Below are positions 60,142-64,000 of a stretch of 64,000 bases of DNA, one piece after another. Source of the DNA: Drosophila pseudoobscura. Lineage: Eukaryota > Arthropoda > Insecta > Diptera > Drosophilidae. Under the pieces are notes generated by a model. The model was given only the letters and a program-made list of their open reading frames with translations, ran no database searches and was not told the origin of the DNA. Where the stretch lies: the NCBI RefSeq assembly GCF_009870125.1, contig NC_046683.1, positions 15,075,001 through 15,139,000 of the forward strand, given 5' to 3'. Positions within the stretch are counted from its first letter, which is position 1. The number at the start of each line of letters is the position of its first letter. The position numbers and the translations under genes were made by a program.

Positions 60142-60549
60142 ATGGTCGAGCCGAAAACTACAGCACCGCACCAACGGACCCCCACTGCCGAGACCGTTCT
60201 CCCCCTCAGCCGGGTGCGGACAATCATGAAGAGCTCGATGGACACCGGCTTAATCACGAACGAAGTGCTGTTCCTGATGACCAAATGTAGTGAGCTCTTT
60301 GTGCAGCATTTGGCGCGAGAAGCCTACGCGGCCTCTTGTTCCAAGGAGACAAGTGACACCCTCAAGTATGAGCATCTCTCTCAGCTGGTGAACAAGAGCT
60401 CGAATCTCGAGTTTCTTCTGCAAATTGTTCCAGAGAAGATACGTGTGCACACATTCCAAGAAATGCTAAGGCTAAATCGTTCCGGCGCCACCAGCGATGA
60501 TGACGATGATGACTCTGAATCCGAATCTGAGTCCGAATCGGATGAATGA
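60142..60549 (+). CDS. Chrac-16: CHRAC-16, histone-fold subunit of CHRAC
   Basis: 135 residues, one exon. The histone fold spans about 20-95: LPLSRVRTIMKSSMDTGLIT, NEVLFLMTKCSELFVQHLAR, YEHLSQLVNKSSNLEFLLQI. The tail is acidic (DDDDDDSESESESESDE). With CHRAC-14 it forms an H2A/H2B-like pair that helps ISWI-ACF1 slide nucleosomes. Length and composition fit the fly protein (about 140 residues). Confidence 0.93.
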   Translation: MVEPKTTAPHQRTPTAETVLPLSRVRTIMKSSMDTGLITNEVLFLMTKCSELFVQHLAREAYAASCSKETSDTLKYEHLSQLVNKSSNLEFLLQIVPEKIRVHTFQEMLRLNRSGATSDDDDDDSESESESESDE

Positions 60550-61083
60550 TACGCCAGAACCCCCATCGCCATCCTCACATCATCGACCATCGCTTCTTTA
60601 CACTCATTGCTTGTTACTAAACGTTTGATTATGCCGTTAATAATTTACTTCTTGCAGGTTCTATATTAAATTAAGTTCCGTGTTTTGTATGTCTCCAAAT
60701 GTACTCTATATGAGTAAGTGCAGTTTTTAAGAAAAATAAATACGTATAATGAAACCATAGTGCATCTAAAAATACCGAGATCCTGACAATCTATTCTATC
60801 CTTAACACTGTTCTTTCTCTGTAACTGTAAAAATTATAAATGCAGAAAAAAATTATACAGAAACCACGAATGGAATCGTGGCCAGGATAAGGTTTAGGAG
60901 CCATTAATCTTCAATTCTGAAATATAGTTATCGTAGGCCCCCGGCCAGCCATGAATTAATTCAATTATCGAAACACGTTTGGATTTTTTGAAGAATAATT
61001 ATAACATATAATTGCACTTGGATACGATTTGTGATGCGTTTTTAAACAGTTTCAAACAATTATGATTTAGGATTTCGGATTGC
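60550..61083. other. Convergent 3' ends of CHRAC-16 and regucalcin
   Basis: AT-rich; AATAAATA at about 60736 is a likely CHRAC-16 poly(A) signal. Nothing else is seen. Confidence 0.45.
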
Positions 61084-62218
61084 CTAGGCCTTTAGATAGG
61101 CGCCTGGATAGCCGGTGGCATTCAGGCCCGTCACCTTATAGGTGGTGCCCGCTGGGGCCGGCTGGTCGAACTTGGCCGCTGTTGTCACATAGAGAATGTC
61201 CAGGTTGGGGCCACCGAAAGCAGCCGAGGTAATCTGCTTGGTGGGGAACTTGATTTCCAACAGGACCTTGCCGGTGCTGTGTGGATAGCAAAACGGGAAA
61301 AACCAGGGGTTACAGCAGGAGGAAATGGAATAAACGATGGCTTTCGCAGGGACTTACTTTGGGTTAACCTTGAAGATGGTGGCACCGTTAAATGTGGCCA
61401 CATAGAGATTACCCTCGGTGTCGATGGTTAGACCGTCGGGCAGCAGATGATCCTTGGGGCTGGTCTTGCGCAAGTTGAAAATCACCTTGGGGTTGCTGGA
61501 CACGCCTGTCTCGAAATCGTAATCGTATGACTTGACCTCGTAGTCGGTGGTGTCGATGTAGTAGAACTTCTTGGCCTTCTCGTCCCAGGCCAAGCCGTTG
61601 GAGATGCCCACATCACCCTTCACAATGGACACCTGGCCGCCAGCCTCCCACTTGTAGAGCTCACCGTGACGGAACTCAAACTCATCGCCAATGTAGCGCA
61701 TGGTGCCGCCAAAGAAGCGACCACGGGGATCGGCCTTGGCGTCATTCAAGCGGTTCTTATCCATCTCCGGCTGTACCTCGAACAGGGTGCGCACCACTTT
61801 GGCCACTGGCGAGACTCCATCCCAGTTGACAATCACCACGCGGCGAGCACAGCCAACGGCGAACTCCTGGGGCTTGCCCTCAATCGGCAGGACGAAGGCT
61901 GCGAAACTCTCGCCTTCAATCTGCGTCTTGTACACCTTGTTCTGCTTGAAGTCGTAACGAAGCAGTTTTCCAGCCTCCAAATCGACGTAGTACAAGCTCT
62001 GGGTGGCCACATCCCAGTGGGGACCCTCTCCCAGGCCGGCATAGGAGTCAGGAAGTGGTTCAACTTTGTAGGACATCTGCAAGGAGAGGACGAGATTGGA
62101 ATTGAGTGAAAGTTGGAGCAAATCCACACGCCGCCACGCCACCCAAATGTACCGTCAAGCCAAAGAGAGCTCCCGTTAGGGCGATGGTCAGCGGGAGAAA
62201 TCTGATGGAAGTCAGCAT
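61084..62218 (-). CDS. regucalcin: Regucalcin (SMP-30/gluconolactonase family)
   Basis: A six-bladed propeller enzyme that uses a divalent metal to hydrolyse sugar lactones and binds calcium. Exons 62218-62153, 62076-61358 and 61276-61084 give 325 residues. Metal-site motifs are GEGPHWD (Glu), GISNGLAWDEKAKKFYYIDT (Asn/Asp) and LLPDGLTIDTEGNLYVATFN (Asp). Exon 1 codes only for a hydrophobic 22-residue leader (MLTSIRFLPLTIALTGALFG), and exon 2 opens directly with its own ATG (MSYKVEPLPDSYAGLGEG). A second transcript starting in exon 2 could therefore make a 303-residue cytosolic form, the length of most animal regucalcins. TATA-like and initiator elements lie upstream. Confidence 0.94.
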
Positions 62219-62255
62219 CTTGCACGGGCTCTGGGCGAATCGAGCTGTGTTTACC

Positions 62256-62293
62256 AACTGAATCTGCTGCCGCTCGATGGGAGGGTTTTTATT
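62256..62293 (-). promoter_or_regulatory. TATA-like plus initiator promoter of the long regucalcin transcript
   Basis: Minus strand AATAAAAA (62293-62286) and initiator TCAGTT (62261-62256) are spaced about 30 bases, with +1 near 62259. This leaves a leader of about 40 bases before the signal-peptide ATG. Confidence 0.6.
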
Positions 62294-64000
62294 GATTAAA
62301 AGCCTGACATTAGCGGAACCAAACCGCGGAACACAAATCTGAGTCTCAGAGTCTGCGTTTATTTTCATGTTTTTCACAGACGCTGCAGCTGCGCACTTTT
62401 GACGTCATGCCCTTCACTTACTCAGCAGCAGTGGCGTTGCGATTACGTTTGATTGCGTTTACCTTTTTGTATTTTAATTGACTTTTGATGTTCAAGCGCC
62501 TGGTCTGGTTGTTGTTGCGGTTGATGCTGCTGCTGCATTATAGTACTGGCTAAACGAGCATGCAGCTGCTGCAGGAAGCAGTTGGGCCGCCCCTGATTGA
62601 TTAGTATGTCCACACAGTGGTAGCATTTGGCGAGCAGCTCTCACAATTTAAAACAAGGACTGATTCATTTTTGAGCAATATTTGCGAGCTGTCTCGTTTA
62701 GACAGTACTTAAAGAGCATTGCACAGAATTGTTTGGAGGTATGTCATCGGGTATCGCTATCGAAAATGCACACTTGTAAATGCAACCCGGTGTACCACCA
62801 GCTGCTTTTGGCCATAACGGTTCAAGGCAAGACAAAACAAACATCTTGCATTAATTAATTACAAAATCTCTGAATATTTTGACTTTGAAGCTCTCACTCA
62901 CAAAACAAACAAAAAATTATGCAAAAAAAAGGAGAATGGCCGCTCAAGGACCGTTGCAAGTTTGCTGTCCACAGGATCGTACATACCTTTAAATAAACGC
63001 TTTCTTAGTCTTGCAGAATAGAACAAATCCTTGAGCACTTCTCCGTCGAATAACGCGTTGACACTGAAGTTAATACGATCAGACCGAAACCTTTTTATAG
63101 CCAGACGTCAGCCGGCAGCCGGCTTTAGCGTGATATACAAACACACCAGCAGCAACACACTATGGATTGATAAGAAGCGACAATATTGGAGGGGGGCTGT
63201 TGCCTGGTCAGTAGCCAGAGAAGAGAACCAGAACCCAGGCACCAAAGAACCAGATAAGACATAAAGCCAGTGCAAATGGAGCTGCTGGAATAACGATTTT
63301 GCTGCATATTTATTATCACATCGCACTCAATGAAATGCCATTATTGTAATAGGAGCCAGACTTAAAAGGAATACAACTGCACAACTTTCTGCCGTATGTG
63401 GGAGTGGCGTTGGCGGTAGCTGATAAGCCACGAGGCAATTTTAATTATAATCATTTTTTTACAAGTACATATTTCATTGCCAGATACCTATATATTTCCG
63501 CTCAGCCTGTGATAACATGCACATGCAGTAAGGCCTGTGCGATAAATTCGCATCCAAACAGTCGCACTGTCGCCTGGTTAAGGATGCTGCTGCTGTTGTG
63601 TTGTTGTATCAGTTTGGACCTGACCCCCAGGCCGCTTCTTTAGTCTGCACTATCGGCAAAGAGGGGCCGAGAGGGAAGGGCAGTGACTTTGCCAAAATCT
63701 AGGAGGCCCAGACAGAGCCAGAATCTAATCGCTGCCATTCATGACCCCTATGAGTCCTATGACTTGTAATTCTTTCTATTTTTGTCTTGATTTCAAATTT
63801 AAATTGCTCTTTAATTAATTGGAGTAAGATTTATTAGCATATTTGTACAATTGTCCATTGATAAGGGGACCATACAGCCTTTTACACTTCAAAACCGATA
63901 TGATGAACATCAACAAAATTATGGCCAAATATTAAAACATACGTTAAACTACATACTTTTACCGTTTAATCAAATTTTACGAACATAGTAGGCCCTGAAA
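62294..64000. other. Non-coding end of window
   Basis: No CDS could be supported. It contains regucalcin upstream DNA, Gln-type CAG/CTG tracts near 62505-62545 and AT-rich sequence to the edge. Confidence 0.4.

Overview
The window is nuclear DNA from a Drosophila species. Short introns with GT-AG ends, Drosophila core-promoter words (Motif 1, Motif 6, DRE, TATA plus initiator), CA/GT microsatellites and about 20 recognisable fly genes all agree. Every gene I can place from memory lies on the D. melanogaster X chromosome (Muller element A), but in a different order, so this is not D. melanogaster. An obscura-group or more distant fly is possible; I cannot name the species.

Layout. 0-3 kb: a decayed, intron-bearing copy of the end of the arrow/LRP6 ectodomain, then non-coding DNA with a foldback structure. 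3-10.4 kb (minus): a 13-unit polyubiquitin gene (probably Ubi-p5E) and Top3beta. 10.7-11.2 kb: copy A of a dispersed repeat. 11.8-12.2 kb: an unidentified open frame without an ATG. 12.2-17.9 kb: long non-coding DNA, probably mthl1 3' region. 17.9-20 kb (minus): the adhesion-type GPCR mthl1/mist. 21.4-25 kb (plus): Ran GTPase. 26-29.8 kb: four small secreted single-VWC (Vago-family) genes, two minus and two plus. 30.7-31.6 kb (minus): the CDK2AP1/DOC-1 NuRD subunit. 32.2-38.1 kb (plus): Klp10A (kinesin-13), with an unrecognised intronless gene nested in its last intron.

41.1-41.7 kb: repeat copy B, inverted relative to A. 41.7-48.7 kb: wuho (WDR4, plus), Rpt4 (minus, with a one-base insertion in this sequence), a divergent Skp1-like gene with a tandemly copied 3' end (minus), an HDHD3/Reg-2-like HAD protein (plus) and a TTC17-like TPR protein (minus). 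48.8-49.1 kb: repeat copy C. 49.5-62.2 kb: Usp7 (plus), Tango4/PLRG1 (minus), Lsm12 (minus), CHRAC-16 (plus) and regucalcin (minus). 62.2-64 kb: non-coding.

Most genes are housekeeping: protein turnover (ubiquitin, Rpt4, Usp7, Skp1-like), nucleic-acid handling (Top3beta, wuho, Tango4, Lsm12), chromatin (CDK2AP1, CHRAC-16) and spindle or transport work (Ran, Klp10A). The accessory part is the SVWC cluster. The main structural observation is that Top3beta and wuho, which I recall as head-to-head neighbours in D. melanogaster, are about 31 kb apart here. They are separated by a block of 10A-type genes whose two ends carry inverted copies of one repeat, and a third copy lies just before the next gene group. 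This looks like a set of rearrangement breakpoints.
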